Below, piece by piece: positions 8,983 through 17,874 of a stretch of DNA of 64,000 nt. Position 1 is the first letter of the stretch, and each line of letters begins with the position of its first letter. The stretch comes from Lachnospiraceae bacterium. GTDB taxonomy: Bacteria > Bacillota > Clostridia > Lachnospirales > Lachnospiraceae. The stretch is taken from positions 1 to 64,000 of the forward strand of contig WRLH01000016.1 in NCBI GenBank assembly GCA_009777715.1, read 5' to 3'. A program made the position numbers and the translations under genes. The notes under the pieces were generated by a model, which saw only the letters and a list, made by a program, of their open reading frames with translations, was not told where the DNA came from and made no database searches.

Positions 8983-9984
8983 GTGAGCATGAAAAAAAAT
9001 ACTAAGTTATTGCTTTTTATAGGAGTTTTTATCTTATCCGGGGTCATCTTAACGATTAAGATATTTGGCAAAAATAATACTGACATAAACGAACTGATGT
9101 TTCGTGAAATTTCATTAAAGCAAGATGAAGTAATTATTATTGGTGAACTAACATCTAGCGGAAAATCTTATCGCGGATTTAGCTATGAAATCTATGATAG
9201 TAAATTGCTTATAACCATTTTGAGCGGCTTAGTAACTTCAAAATACCCAGATGGTTCTTTTTTGATTGATATTAGTGATGATAATATTCAAAATGTGTCA
9301 GAGATTGCTATAAAATCTGGCAAGGAAGTAAAGCGGATATCCCCTGCGCCTGACGAAGCAAATATAGAGCCGGAATCATTACTCGAAGGCGATTTTGAAT
9401 ACACCATCACCAATGGCAAGGCGATTATCACACGCTACATTGAAGTTAATAAAGACATCATAATTCCTAAAGACGTAATAATCCCAAGTGAAATCAATGG
9501 TTATCCAGTTAATTCGATCGGTAATAGTGCATTTGCCGGAATAAATAATCTAAAAAGTGTCATCATTCCAGACGGCGTAACCAATATCGGTGAATGGGCA
9601 TTTGAAAATTGCACGGAGCTTAGACGCATCGTTATCCCGGATAGCGTTGATACAATCGGCCATGGGGCTTTTAGCCGCGCAAGCAATCTTACGGATATTT
9701 TAATTCCAAAGAACCTTAAAGTATTTGAAGAAAGTGTTTTCATGCACTGCGCCAGTTTGCCGAATATAACTATTCCGGATAGCGTCACCACAATTAAATC
9801 TCATGCTTTTGCCTATTGTAATAGCATGACGGAAATTTTTATCCCTGCTAGTGTAAAAGTTATTGAGGAATGCGCATTTTACAGCTGTGACAATCTGGCC
9901 AGCGTTGTTATCGAAAGCAATGAAACTGAAATTGACGAAGAGGCTTTTTTCCGTACTGCTTTTGAAAGAGCAGAGCATGATTAG
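8983..9984 (+). CDS. BspA-type leucine-rich-repeat surface protein
   Basis: 333 residues. A single hydrophobic N-terminal segment (LLLFIGVFILSGVILTI) acts as a signal anchor. About 100 residues of unknown type follow, and then five or six BspA/LRR_5 repeats from about residue 155. The repeats follow the pattern IPxxVxxIGxxAFxxCxxLxxIxIP (for example VIIPDGVTNIGEWAFENC). Such repeats mediate binding to proteins or surfaces in gut Firmicutes and spirochaetes. The start may be the GTG at 8983 or the ATG at 8989; spacing from GGGGAAAG favours 8983. It ends 8 bases before the converging thyA gene. Confidence 0.78.
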   Translation: MSMKKNTKLLLFIGVFILSGVILTIKIFGKNNTDINELMFREISLKQDEVIIIGELTSSGKSYRGFSYEIYDSKLLITILSGLVTSKYPDGSFLIDISDDNIQNVSEIAIKSGKEVKRISPAPDEANIEPESLLEGDFEYTITNGKAIITRYIEVNKDIIIPKDVIIPSEINGYPVNSIGNSAFAGINNLKSVIIPDGVTNIGEWAFENCTELRRIVIPDSVDTIGHGAFSRASNLTDILIPKNLKVFEESVFMHCASLPNITIPDSVTTIKSHAFAYCNSMTEIFIPASVKVIEECAFYSCDNLASVVIESNETEIDEEAFFRTAFERAEHD

Positions 9985-9992
9985 CCCCGGCC

Positions 9993-10841
9993 TCACACCG
10001 CTATCGGAATCCCCTCAACCTGCGGGCCCGTCTCATAGCCGTCTACCCTCACATCATTGCGGGTAAATTGATAAAAATCCTTGATTTCCGGATTCAGCCA
10101 AAAAGCCGGGGCTTCAAAAGGTTTCCGCTCAATCAGTTCTTCAATAATCGGAATATGGCGGTCGTAAATGTGGGCATCGGCAATGACGTGGACTAATTCC
10201 CCGGCTTCCATGCCGCAAACTTGCGCCAGCATATGGACAAGAACAGAATATTGCACCACATTCCAGTTATTTGCCGCCAGGATATCCTGCGAACGCTGAT
10301 TCAGAATCGCGTTTAAAGTAAGCTTGTCCGTCCCCTTTTTCTGCATCACATTAAAAGTCATGCTATATGCGCAAGGATAAAGGTTCATTTCATGCAAATC
10401 TTGGTGAACATAAATATTAGTCATAATCCGGCGGCTGAAAGGATTATTTTTTAGGTCATAAATAACCCGGTCAACCTGGTCCATCAAGCCCTCTTTATAC
10501 TGGTGCTTTACTTGCATCTGATATCCGTAAGCTTTGCCAATTGAGCCGTTTTTGTCTGCCCATTCGTCCCAGATTTTGCTGTTAAGGTCGCCCACCTTAT
10601 TTGATTTTGCTTGCCATATCCATAACATTTCGTCAGTCGCACTTTTTAGGGCAGTCCGGCGCAAGGTCAAAATAGGAAACTCTTTTGCCAAATCATAGCG
10701 GTTGATAACGCCAAACTGCTTGATTGTATAAGCCGGAGTCCCGTCCGGCCAGCTTGGACGCACTTTCTCCCCCGCGGTGCTTGTCCCATTCGCAAGGATA
10801 TCTTTACACATCTTAATAAAAATTTTGTCTGCGTAGCTCAT
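9993..10841 (-). CDS. thyA: Thymidylate synthase (ThyA type, divergent)
   Basis: 282 residues from the chosen start. It methylates dUMP to dTMP with methylene-tetrahydrofolate. The nucleophile is C157 in LYPCAYSM, preceded by RRIMTNIYV, which supplies the phosphate-binding arginines, and followed by the dUMP-binding stretch RSQDILAANNW and the ADAHIYDRH motif. Those two motifs differ from the common PCHxxxQF and RSxDxxLGxPFN, so this belongs to a divergent ThyA branch. I start at 10841 because a GAGAGGAG ribosome site lies inside the longer frame that opens at 10868. It is transcribed away from the beta-CASP gene, which ends 66 bases upstream on the same strand. Confidence 0.85.
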   Translation of the reverse strand: MSYADKIFIKMCKDILANGTSTAGEKVRPSWPDGTPAYTIKQFGVINRYDLAKEFPILTLRRTALKSATDEMLWIWQAKSNKVGDLNSKIWDEWADKNGSIGKAYGYQMQVKHQYKEGLMDQVDRVIYDLKNNPFSRRIMTNIYVHQDLHEMNLYPCAYSMTFNVMQKKGTDKLTLNAILNQRSQDILAANNWNVVQYSVLVHMLAQVCGMEAGELVHVIADAHIYDRHIPIIEELIERKPFEAPAFWLNPEIKDFYQFTRNDVRVDGYETGPQVEGIPIAV

Positions 10842-10907
10842 TATTATACCGCCGCTCCTCTCAAACATGAAGTTAATTTATTCTTCATTATTATATCCAA
10901 GCTTCTC

Positions 10908-12506
10908 TCAAACTTGCCACCGATCACAAAGCGAATTAACCTGGTCGGCAAACTTCGCCAAATCCTTATTCGCACGTCCCTCACTTTTTTTAATGACCAA
11001 AAGCAGCCGCTGCCCGGCAGCAACAAGGCGGGCAAAAATATTGACCGCGGCTTTTGCTTTCGCGGAAACCGGGACTGGCTCAGCCTGATATTCAAAGCTT
11101 TCCTCAAGCAAATTGTAACGGGTCCCGCTATAAGGGGCATAAGCGTTAAAACCATATTCGTTATTAAGGCACTCGGTAAAGCTGTCGCTGACAACCTCGT
11201 CACCGTGAATGACAAAAACTTGTTTTGGCTTCATGTTAAATCCATTCAGCCATGAAATCAAGCCGTCTTTATCCGCGTGTCCGGACAGCCCTTTGATTTT
11301 TGTGATTTTTGCATTTACCTTGATGACCTCGCCAAAAAGCTTTACTTCCCCGATTCCGTCATATAAAGAACGCCCCAGCGTCCCGATTGCTTGATAACCG
11401 ACAAATAAAACCGTACATTCCTTGCGCCATAAATTGTGCTTAAGATGATGTCTTATCCGTCCGGCTTCACACATTCCCGAAGCCGAAATAATTACTTTTG
11501 GCTCATGCTCGAAATTGATGTTTTTTGATTCCTCGCTTGTAAGCGATAAGCGCAGGCCAGGGAAAGAAATCGGGTTAATGCCTTTTTTGACCAATTTAAT
11601 CGCTTCTTCATCAAAGCAAGTATGTTCATTTTTGTGGAAAATCCCGGTCGCTTCAACGGCAAGCGGGCTGTCAACATAAACAAGAAAGCCGTCATGGCCG
11701 CTAATCAGCCGCTGTTCTTTGATTTTGCGGATAAAATAAAGAATCTCTTGCGTCCGCCCCACGGCAAAAGACGGAATTATCAAATTGCCGCCTTTGTCAA
11801 AGGTTTCTTGGATTAAATCGGCAAGGGCTTTCACATAATCAGTTTTTTCTTTGGGGTGGTAACGGTCGCCATATGTAGATTCCATAATGACTATATCCGC
11901 TTCATCAGTATAAGTCGGGTTTTTGATTAGCGGCTGGTAAAAATTACCAATATCACCGGAAAAAACTAATTTTTTTGTTTTTCCCTCTTCCGTAAGCCAA
12001 GCCTCAATGCTTGACGAACCCAGTAAATGCCCAATATCGGTAAAGCGGATTTCGACTCCGTCAGCAATCGGAAGCTTTTGGTTGTAATGGCAAGGCACAA
12101 AGCATTTCATGACTCCGTCAGCATCTGCCATCGTAAATAATGGGGTAAATAACGCTTGCCCATCGCTCCGTTTTGCTTTGCGGTTTTTCCATTCCGTTTC
12201 CTGAATCTGGATATGGGCGCAGTCCCTTAGCATAATCCGGCATAAATCAAAGGTTGCTTCGGTTGAAAATATCCGCCCGCGAAAACCTTTTGCATAAAGA
12301 TATGGAAGCAGCCCGGCATGGTCAACGTGGGCATGGGTCAGAAATACATAATCGATTAGGGATTCCTCAACCGGGAGCGGCATATTTTCGAAATAATTCC
12401 GCCCCTGCTCCATTCCATAATCCACCAAAATATGCTTTTCCGCAGCATTTAAGTAAGTACAGCTTCCGGTTACCTCATGGCAAGCCCCGATAAAAGTAAT
12501 TTTCAT
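10908..12506 (-). CDS. Metallo-beta-lactamase/beta-CASP ribonuclease-like protein
   Basis: 532 residues. The zinc motif HAHVDH is at residues 58-63, and MKITFIGACHEVTGSC begins the protein. The beta-CASP region follows with STYGDRYHP, PSFAVGRTQEIL, SGMCEAGRIRHHL and SGHADKDGL, then the C-terminal HGDEV segment. This is the architecture of the RNA-processing exonucleases related to archaeal and bacterial CPSF-like proteins. The length is typical of the family. It probably degrades or trims RNA in the cytoplasm, although the exact substrate of the bacterial members is not settled. Ribosome site AAAGGAA. It is followed by thyA on the same strand. Confidence 0.85.
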   Translation of the reverse strand: MKITFIGACHEVTGSCTYLNAAEKHILVDYGMEQGRNYFENMPLPVEESLIDYVFLTHAHVDHAGLLPYLYAKGFRGRIFSTEATFDLCRIMLRDCAHIQIQETEWKNRKAKRSDGQALFTPLFTMADADGVMKCFVPCHYNQKLPIADGVEIRFTDIGHLLGSSSIEAWLTEEGKTKKLVFSGDIGNFYQPLIKNPTYTDEADIVIMESTYGDRYHPKEKTDYVKALADLIQETFDKGGNLIIPSFAVGRTQEILYFIRKIKEQRLISGHDGFLVYVDSPLAVEATGIFHKNEHTCFDEEAIKLVKKGINPISFPGLRLSLTSEESKNINFEHEPKVIISASGMCEAGRIRHHLKHNLWRKECTVLFVGYQAIGTLGRSLYDGIGEVKLFGEVIKVNAKITKIKGLSGHADKDGLISWLNGFNMKPKQVFVIHGDEVVSDSFTECLNNEYGFNAYAPYSGTRYNLLEESFEYQAEPVPVSAKAKAAVNIFARLVAAGQRLLLVIKKSEGRANKDLAKFADQVNSLCDRWQV

Positions 12507-12566
12507 AAATATTCCTTTCGACTAAAAATTAATAAATTATTAAATATTAATTTATTAATTTATTTA

Positions 12567-12914
12567 TTAACAGTATTTACTACTAATAATATGATTGATA
12601 CTGCCATATTTCCCCTCTAGAAAACCCCAAAAAATATCAACGTCTTCTTCATCATCCCAATTGCCATGATAAAAAAAGCCTTCAATATCGCCATCGCCGT
12701 CTTTTTTTTCTTTATTTTCTTTATTTTCTTTTTCATTTAGTACATTAACTTTTATGCCGTATTTTTCTTTTAAATTCTGCTTTAGTTTGTCCCCTGCCTC
12801 TTTAAATGGGTCCATGAAGGCAATATTCCAGCCCTTGATGGCAAACTCAATCAATCCAGCGACTTCTTGCTTGCCAGCCGGGCCTTTGATTGCACATACT
12901 TTTTGTACTCTCAT
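12567..12914 (-). CDS. Small acidic/lysine-rich hypothetical protein
   Basis: About 115 residues from the ATG at 12914, which follows GGGGTGG; a longer start at 12926 is possible. The N-terminal half is a short alpha/beta stretch (VCAIKGPAGKQEVAGLIEFA). The middle is a low-complexity linker of E, N, K and D (NEKENKENKEKKDGDGD), and the end is aromatic and acidic (FFYHGNWDDEEDVDIFWGF). No family recognised. Codon use looks like its neighbours. Confidence 0.5.
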   Translation of the reverse strand: MRVQKVCAIKGPAGKQEVAGLIEFAIKGWNIAFMDPFKEAGDKLKQNLKEKYGIKVNVLNEKENKENKEKKDGDGDIEGFFYHGNWDDEEDVDIFWGFLEGKYGSINHIISSKYC

Positions 12915-12983
12915 TTTCCACCCCATGTATCTGCTTTAAATATCCTCTGTCCAATATAGTATGCGCGATTAGTCACTCCTCCC

Positions 12984-13754
12984 CTATAGTAAATAATTCC
13001 AGGCCAGATAGATAAGCATTAAATGGACCGGATAAACCAAATAAAATAAATATTTGAATTTCAACCCTCTTTTGCCATTATAAAAGTAAGACAAAATAAA
13101 CCCCGGAAAACAATAATCTGCCCCAAGATAGGCAAGAAATCCTGTCGTCATTGAAGCACTTTTATACATGACAAATTTAAAGGTAAAATAACTTGATATC
13201 AAAGCAATTATACGTGATTGGCGGAAAATATACAAACAGATAATCAGCAAAACCCCTTTATAATCATAGTCCGTATTAAGAAAGTCTGCGATAAAACAAG
13301 CTAAGGCAGCAATCAAAGCCCAGCTGGGCAGGTATATTATGCGCTTCGGCCAGCGGGTTTTTACTTCATGAAAGCCCCACAGGGCCATCAAGCCAATAAG
13401 CAGGGTAAAAAATACATTAAGGCCCTCGGCTAAGTTAAGAAAGGCATAATGGAACGGAAGCTGTGAAATAAGGGAAAAAATAAATAACCTGACGGCATAC
13501 TTAAAATAACTGCTGGTATGGGAAAAGCCCTCGACTAATAAAAAGCAGAATATCGGAAAAGCTGGCCTGCCAATATTCCGCATTAGCTGGAAGATTGACC
13601 ACCATGTTTCCATGTCAATCATTTCCGGGACAAGATAACCTAAACTTGGCAAGCGGTACCAAATGCCAAGCCCTAGATGGTCAATGACCATGCTAAGGAC
13701 GGCGATTATTTTCAAAGTGCTGTTGCTAAATCCGATCCGATATCGATTATTCAT
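12984..13754 (-). CDS. TraX-like integral membrane protein
   Basis: About 256 residues, nearly all hydrophobic with eight or so membrane segments. The start STLKIIAVLSMVIDHLG and the DMETWW...MRNIGRPAFPIFCFLLVEGF segment are the TraX family signature; TraX N-acetylates F-pilin in plasmid systems. Chromosomal Firmicute members are common and their acceptor is unknown, so a membrane acyltransferase role is inference. I chose the ATG at 13754. A TATAAT box lies just upstream (13769-13764) and there is no ribosome site, so the mRNA may be leaderless. A GTG start at 13781 would lie upstream of that box. Confidence 0.75.
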   Translation of the reverse strand: MNNRYRIGFSNSTLKIIAVLSMVIDHLGLGIWYRLPSLGYLVPEMIDMETWWSIFQLMRNIGRPAFPIFCFLLVEGFSHTSSYFKYAVRLFIFSLISQLPFHYAFLNLAEGLNVFFTLLIGLMALWGFHEVKTRWPKRIIYLPSWALIAALACFIADFLNTDYDYKGVLLIICLYIFRQSRIIALISSYFTFKFVMYKSASMTTGFLAYLGADYCFPGFILSYFYNGKRGLKFKYLFYLVYPVHLMLIYLAWNYLL

Positions 13755-13763
13755 AGTAGAAGA

Positions 13764-13792
13764 ATTATACCATAGAATCACAAAAGCGGAAA
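13764..13792 (-). promoter_or_regulatory. Predicted promoter of the TraX-like gene
   Basis: TATAAT at 13769-13764 with a weak TTTCCG box 17 bases upstream. The -10 box ends nine bases before the start codon, which leaves almost no room for a 5' leader. Confidence 0.45.
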
Positions 13793-13830
13793 GGGGAAAT
13801 AAGGAATCAGGTTGTTTATACGCAGGTTAC

Positions 13831-13968
13831 GTATGCGAGAGCTGCTGATTCACCGTCCGACCCGCTTTCGCTCCGTGAGAAGCGTTGCGTTACATAATGC
13901 GGTAAAGTACACCGCATAAGTAACGACGCTTCTCAAGGGTCGGTCTTTTGAATCACACTCTCGCATAC
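13831..13968 (+). repeat. Nested-hairpin repeat, copy 1
   Basis: A 138-base element made of nested inverted repeats. The outer stem is GTATGCGAGAG / CTCTCGCATAC (perfect, 11 bp). Inside it are GATTCA / TGAATC, CCGACCC / GGGTCGG, a long stem GAGAAGCGT...GTTAC / GTAAC...ACGCTTCTC, and a tip stem ATGCGGT / ACCGCAT. An unpaired strand GCTTTCGCTCCGT lies opposite a short CAA. The same plan recurs at 17716-17859 and 62329-62453. Confidence 0.8.
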
Positions 13969-13977
13969 TAAATCTGT

Positions 13978-14005
13978 GTCATTGCGGCCCACGAGCCGCA
14001 ATCCC
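13978..14005. repeat. REP-like palindrome overlapping the P-ATPase stop codon
   Basis: ATTGCGGC / GCCGCAAT with a six-base loop, preceded by GTC. It belongs to the dispersed ATTGCGG palindrome family and encodes the last residues (GIAARGPQ) of the P-ATPase. Confidence 0.75.
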
Positions 14006-16726
14006 TTTAGGGTGATTGCCCACCGTCCCGGCAAAAATCAATAATTCATGGACAAGAAGAGGCGCTAAGGATAAAAGCCCCAAGCTTAGCCATTCCGCCA
14101 TCGAAAGCCGGACCGTCCCAAAAAGGCTGACCAGATACGGGATTTCCGTTACCAGAATCTGGAGGGCAAAACCAAAGGCTAAGGCTAAAAGCATTGCCCG
14201 GTTTTTTAAATGATTCATTTTGAAAATTGATTTATTCGTGTCACGCATTCCAATTGCATGGAATAACTGGCTCATTGCAAGCACGGTAAAAGCGTGAGTC
14301 TGCGCCTTGTTTAGAAGGTCAGGTATGCCCAAAGCACTGCCAATGCTAGGAAGATTAACCGGAAGCCCATAAGTGTTAAGGTATTCAAGCGGGACTTTAA
14401 AAAACGCAACCAAGCTGATAACCGCAATCGCAACCCCATAACAAAGGGTACAGCTTAGGCCGCCGTGGGCAAAGAGATTTTCTTTTTTATCCCGCGGTTT
14501 TAAACGCATTAGCGCGTCGCTGTCATTTTCATCAACGCCAAGGGCAAGGGCTGGCAACGAATCGGTAATCAAATTTATCCATAAAATATGGCTGGCTTTG
14601 AGCGGCGAAGGCAAGCCCACCAAAATTGCCGCCATCATCGTGATAATTTCGCCAAAATTGGAAGAAAGCAAAAAGAGGATTGTTTTGCGGATATTTTCAA
14701 AAATACCCCGGCCTTCCCTGATTGCTTTTTCAATTGTTGCAAAATTGTCATCGGTCAGGACCAAGTCGGCGGCATTGCGGGCAACATCAGTCCCGCTAAG
14801 GCCCATTGCAATGCCAACATCAGCAGCTTTTAAGGATGGCGCGTCATTAACCCCATCACCAGTCATTGCGACAATCCGCCCTTTCTTTTTGAACGCTTCC
14901 ACAATCCTTACCTTATGTTCCGGCGAAACGCGGGCATATACCTTAATCTGGTCAACCATTTCAAAAAATTCAGCCGCTGAAAGGGAATCAATCTGCGCCC
15001 CTGACAAGCATTCATTTTTGTGGGAAGCAATGCCAAGTTCATTGGCAATCGCAAAAGCGGTATCTAAATGGTCGCCAGTAATCATAATCGTGTCAACATG
15101 GGCTTCGCGAAAGCTTCTGACCGCGCCGGAAGCTTCCGGCCGCGCCGGGTCCATCATCCCAACCAAGCCGATAAAGGTCATCTCTTCCTCATCAAGCAAG
15201 CTGCCCCGGCTTTTCATGGCAATCGCCAAAACACGCAAAGCCCGCGAACACATTTCATCAACCATTTTCTGCGCTTCTTTTTTTGCCTGGTTGGTAAAAA
15301 TAGTTTCTTTGCCAAACAAGCTTACTTTTGTGCAGCGGGCAATCATTTCATCAGCAGCCCCTTTAATAAAAGCAATCCGCGAACGCCCATCTTGGTGGAC
15401 GGTCGTCATCCGCTTGCGTTCGGAGTCAAATGAACGCTCATCAATCCGGGGATATTTTTGCTCACAATCAGGCTTGGTGATTTTATGGAGCAAACCCAAA
15501 TCAAGAAGGGCAAGCTCGGTGGGATCGCCAATCCTGATTGCCGCTTTATTAAGACTGACTTGGTCAATATTTTCTTTTTTCTGCCCAGAACCATCTGCAA
15601 TCGTGGCATCGTTACACAGGACGCAAGCTTCTAAAAATCGGCGGTTGCGGTCGGGATGGACATTTTCCGCCAAGATGACATGAGCGTCAGTAAAGCATTC
15701 GCGAATGCTCATCCGGTTGACTGTCAGAGTACCAGTCTTGTCCGAGCAAACAACGTTGACCGCCCCAAGTGTTTCGACCGAGGGCAGACGGCGGACAATA
15801 GTATTTACCCTGACCATGCCCGAAACGCTAAGGGCAAGGACAATGGTGACAATCGCCGGGAGGCCCTCAGGCACGGCCGCCACCGCAAGCGCAATTGCGG
15901 TCAGGAACATTTCACCGACATCACGCTGCCAAAGGACGGCAATAACAAATAAAAGCGAGCAGATAAAGATTGCGACAATGCTTAAGACTTTTCCTAAATC
16001 GCCTAAACGCCTTTGCAAGGGCGTTAATTCATGCGTATCACTTAATAACCCGGCTATTTTGCCAATCTGGGTTTCCATTCCCGTCGCAACAACAACTCCT
16101 TCGCCCCGCCCATAGGTAACGGTTGTTGACATAAAGGCCATGTTTTTTTGCTCGCTTAATTGGTCTTTGGGGCTGGCGAGATATCCTGCATTTTTTTCAA
16201 CCGGGACTGATTCCCCGGTCAATGACGATTCTTCGATTTGCATATTGACTGTTTCGGTCAATCTTAAATCAGCCGGGACTTGGCGGCCCGCTTCAAGGCA
16301 GACGATGTCGCCGGGAACAAGCTTTACTGAATCAACTTCGATTTTTATTCCATCACGGCGGACCAAAGCTTTGGGGCTTGTCAGTTCTTTTAAAGCCTCA
16401 ATTGCTTTCATCGCTTTCCCCTCTTGGAAAATGCCCAGCAAAGAATTAAGCAAAATGACGGCGGCAATAATCAATGCTTCCGAAGCTTCGCCAAGGAACA
16501 AGGATATCGCAACGGCTGCCAATAGTATGTAGATAAGGGGGTTGTTCAATTGCTCAAAGAAGAGGACGAAAAAGCTTTTCTTTAGCTTGTCCTGCAAGCG
16601 GTTCTCACCATATTGACTGATTCGGCCATCAGCTGTTGCGGTTGAAAGGCCAGCGACCGCATCCGTTCCCAGTTCATTTATGACGGTCGTTTTCGGCTTT
16701 ACTGCCATGTTTGACAAGTTGTCCAT
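13979..16726 (-). CDS. Cation-translocating P-type ATPase, calcium type
   Basis: About 915 residues from the ATG at 16726, which follows GGAAAGG; a longer frame opens at 16759. It is a P2-type pump of the SERCA/PMR1-like bacterial class. Features are the N-terminal cation-ATPase segment, the actuator motif TGES, the phosphorylated aspartate D329 in SDKTGTLT, the ATP-binding GDGVNDAP motif, and about ten membrane helices with the conserved PEGLP in helix 4. It exports calcium or a related divalent cation at the cost of ATP. The last eight residues come from a REP-like palindrome, so the tail is recent and probably not functional. Confidence 0.9.
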   Translation of the reverse strand: MDNLSNMAVKPKTTVINELGTDAVAGLSTATADGRISQYGENRLQDKLKKSFFVLFFEQLNNPLIYILLAAVAISLFLGEASEALIIAAVILLNSLLGIFQEGKAMKAIEALKELTSPKALVRRDGIKIEVDSVKLVPGDIVCLEAGRQVPADLRLTETVNMQIEESSLTGESVPVEKNAGYLASPKDQLSEQKNMAFMSTTVTYGRGEGVVVATGMETQIGKIAGLLSDTHELTPLQRRLGDLGKVLSIVAIFICSLLFVIAVLWQRDVGEMFLTAIALAVAAVPEGLPAIVTIVLALSVSGMVRVNTIVRRLPSVETLGAVNVVCSDKTGTLTVNRMSIRECFTDAHVILAENVHPDRNRRFLEACVLCNDATIADGSGQKKENIDQVSLNKAAIRIGDPTELALLDLGLLHKITKPDCEQKYPRIDERSFDSERKRMTTVHQDGRSRIAFIKGAADEMIARCTKVSLFGKETIFTNQAKKEAQKMVDEMCSRALRVLAIAMKSRGSLLDEEEMTFIGLVGMMDPARPEASGAVRSFREAHVDTIMITGDHLDTAFAIANELGIASHKNECLSGAQIDSLSAAEFFEMVDQIKVYARVSPEHKVRIVEAFKKKGRIVAMTGDGVNDAPSLKAADVGIAMGLSGTDVARNAADLVLTDDNFATIEKAIREGRGIFENIRKTILFLLSSNFGEIITMMAAILVGLPSPLKASHILWINLITDSLPALALGVDENDSDALMRLKPRDKKENLFAHGGLSCTLCYGVAIAVISLVAFFKVPLEYLNTYGLPVNLPSIGSALGIPDLLNKAQTHAFTVLAMSQLFHAIGMRDTNKSIFKMNHLKNRAMLLALAFGFALQILVTEIPYLVSLFGTVRLSMAEWLSLGLLSLAPLLVHELLIFAGTVGNHPKGIAARGPQ

Positions 16727-16877
16727 TTTTATCCCTTTCCGGTTAGCACCTGCAAGCAACTGCGAGCAACTGCGAGCGCCTGCTTTGCAGATTTTTAAGC
16801 CCTGTCAGCTATGTGAGCAAACAAAATTTGGCTTGTACATTATACTATGCCGGGGGGATAATATTTATTACTGATGT

Positions 16878-16904
16878 GGGTCGGTCTTATGAATCGCACT
16901 CTCG
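16878..16904 (+). repeat. Nested-hairpin repeat, truncated copy
   Basis: A 27-base match to the 3' arm of the nested-hairpin element (GGGTCGGTCTTATGAATCGC then ACTCTCG). The 5' arm and the tip stems are missing. It lies just downstream of rlmB. Confidence 0.6.
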
Positions 16905-16914
16905 TTATGCAGAA

Positions 16915-17688
16915 CTATATAGAAATACGCTGGCGCAAGATTTCGTAAGCGAGGACGCCAGTGGCGACAGAGGCGTTTAGTGAATCGATGTCGCCGCGCA
17001 TTGGGATTTTGGCGGCGTAGTCACAGTTTTCTTTTACAAGACGGCTTATCCCTGAACCTTCGCTTCCGATGACAAGGCCGACCGGGCCGGTCAAATCAAG
17101 CTCGTACATGGCTGTACCCTCCATATCAGCACAGACAAACCATAGGCCTTGCTTTTTTAGATCCGCAATTGTCTGGGTCAGATTGGTGACTTTGGCAACC
17201 GGGGTATAGTTGATTGCTCCGGCGGAAGTGCGGGCGACAGTTGCGTTAAGCAGGGCGGCGCGGTTCTTTGGCACGATAACGCCGTGGGCCCCGACAAGGT
17301 TTGCGGTGCGGATAATTGCGCCAAGGTTGTGGGGATCTTCAATATTATCAAGGATAATGACAAACGGCGGCTCGCCTTTTTTTGCTGCCATTGCAAGGAT
17401 ATCCGTGATTTCCGCGTAGTGGTAGGCAGCGGCATTGGCGATTACGCCTTGATGTTTCCCGGTTTCTGACAACTGGTCAAGCCGCTCTTTTGTGACATAC
17501 CTGACAATGGTGTCACTTTTTTTTGCTTCCCTGCGGATTGAAGCAATCGGGCCATCTTGGCAGCCATCAAGGATATAGAGTTTGTCAATTGTTTTTCCGG
17601 CGCGGAAAGCTTCAAGGACGGGGTTGCGTCCTTCGATGGTAAAGTTGGTTTCCGCTTCGCGGTTAAAATCTGATTTTTGATTTTTCAT
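16915..17688 (-). CDS. rlmB: 23S rRNA 2'-O-methyltransferase, RlmB/TrmH type
   Basis: 257 residues. The N-terminal 80 residues are an L30e-like RNA-binding domain (EGRNPVLEAFRAGKTIDKLYI). The C-terminal domain is a SPOUT methyltransferase with VGLVIGSEGSGISRLV and the knot motif SLNASVATGVLAYEIL. It methylates a conserved guanosine of 23S rRNA (G2251 in E. coli numbering). It follows mrnC and cysS, the usual Gram-positive order. A nested-hairpin repeat fills the gap before it. The ribosome site is weak. Confidence 0.9.
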   Translation of the reverse strand: MKNQKSDFNREAETNFTIEGRNPVLEAFRAGKTIDKLYILDGCQDGPIASIRREAKKSDTIVRYVTKERLDQLSETGKHQGVIANAAAYHYAEITDILAMAAKKGEPPFVIILDNIEDPHNLGAIIRTANLVGAHGVIVPKNRAALLNATVARTSAGAINYTPVAKVTNLTQTIADLKKQGLWFVCADMEGTAMYELDLTGPVGLVIGSEGSGISRLVKENCDYAAKIPMRGDIDSLNASVATGVLAYEILRQRISI

Positions 17689-17715
17689 TTTTTTACTTTC
17701 TTGATTTTTAGTTTC

Positions 17716-17859
17716 CGCGTTACGAGAGTTGTCGATTCAACGTCCGACACGCTCTCGCTCCGAGAGAATCGTTACGTTACATAAATCCGCAAAATACGCG
17801 AATTAAGTAACGACGATTCTCAAGGGTCGGTCTTTTGAATCGCACTCTCGATTTCGCGG
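17716..17859 (+). repeat. Nested-hairpin repeat, copy 2
   Basis: Same plan as copy 1. Stems are CCGCG / CGCGG, CGAGAG / CTCTCG, GATTCA / TGAATC, CCGAC / GTCGG, and GAGAATCGT...GTTAC / GTAAC...ACGATTCTC. The unpaired strand ACGCTCTCGCTCC matches copy 1. In the long stem both arms differ from copy 1 in a way that keeps pairing. It lies between mrnC and rlmB. Confidence 0.8.
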
Positions 17860-17874
17860 ACAAATAATAAATTT

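Noticed and set aside
12984-13754. TraX as evidence for a plasmid or conjugative element
   Set aside because: No other transfer gene is nearby, and TraX-like proteins are common on Firmicute chromosomes.
14598-15683. Open frame of 361 codons on the plus strand inside the P-ATPase gene
   Set aside because: It lies entirely opposite the conserved catalytic part of the pump, shows no domain, and is rich in Ser, Arg and Ala as expected from the reverse complement of a coding strand.
16727-16914. Metal riboswitch before the P-type ATPase
   Set aside because: I looked for the yybP-ykoY and NiCo core sequences and did not see them; the space holds a TATAAT box, short GCAACTGCGA repeats and the truncated hairpin element.
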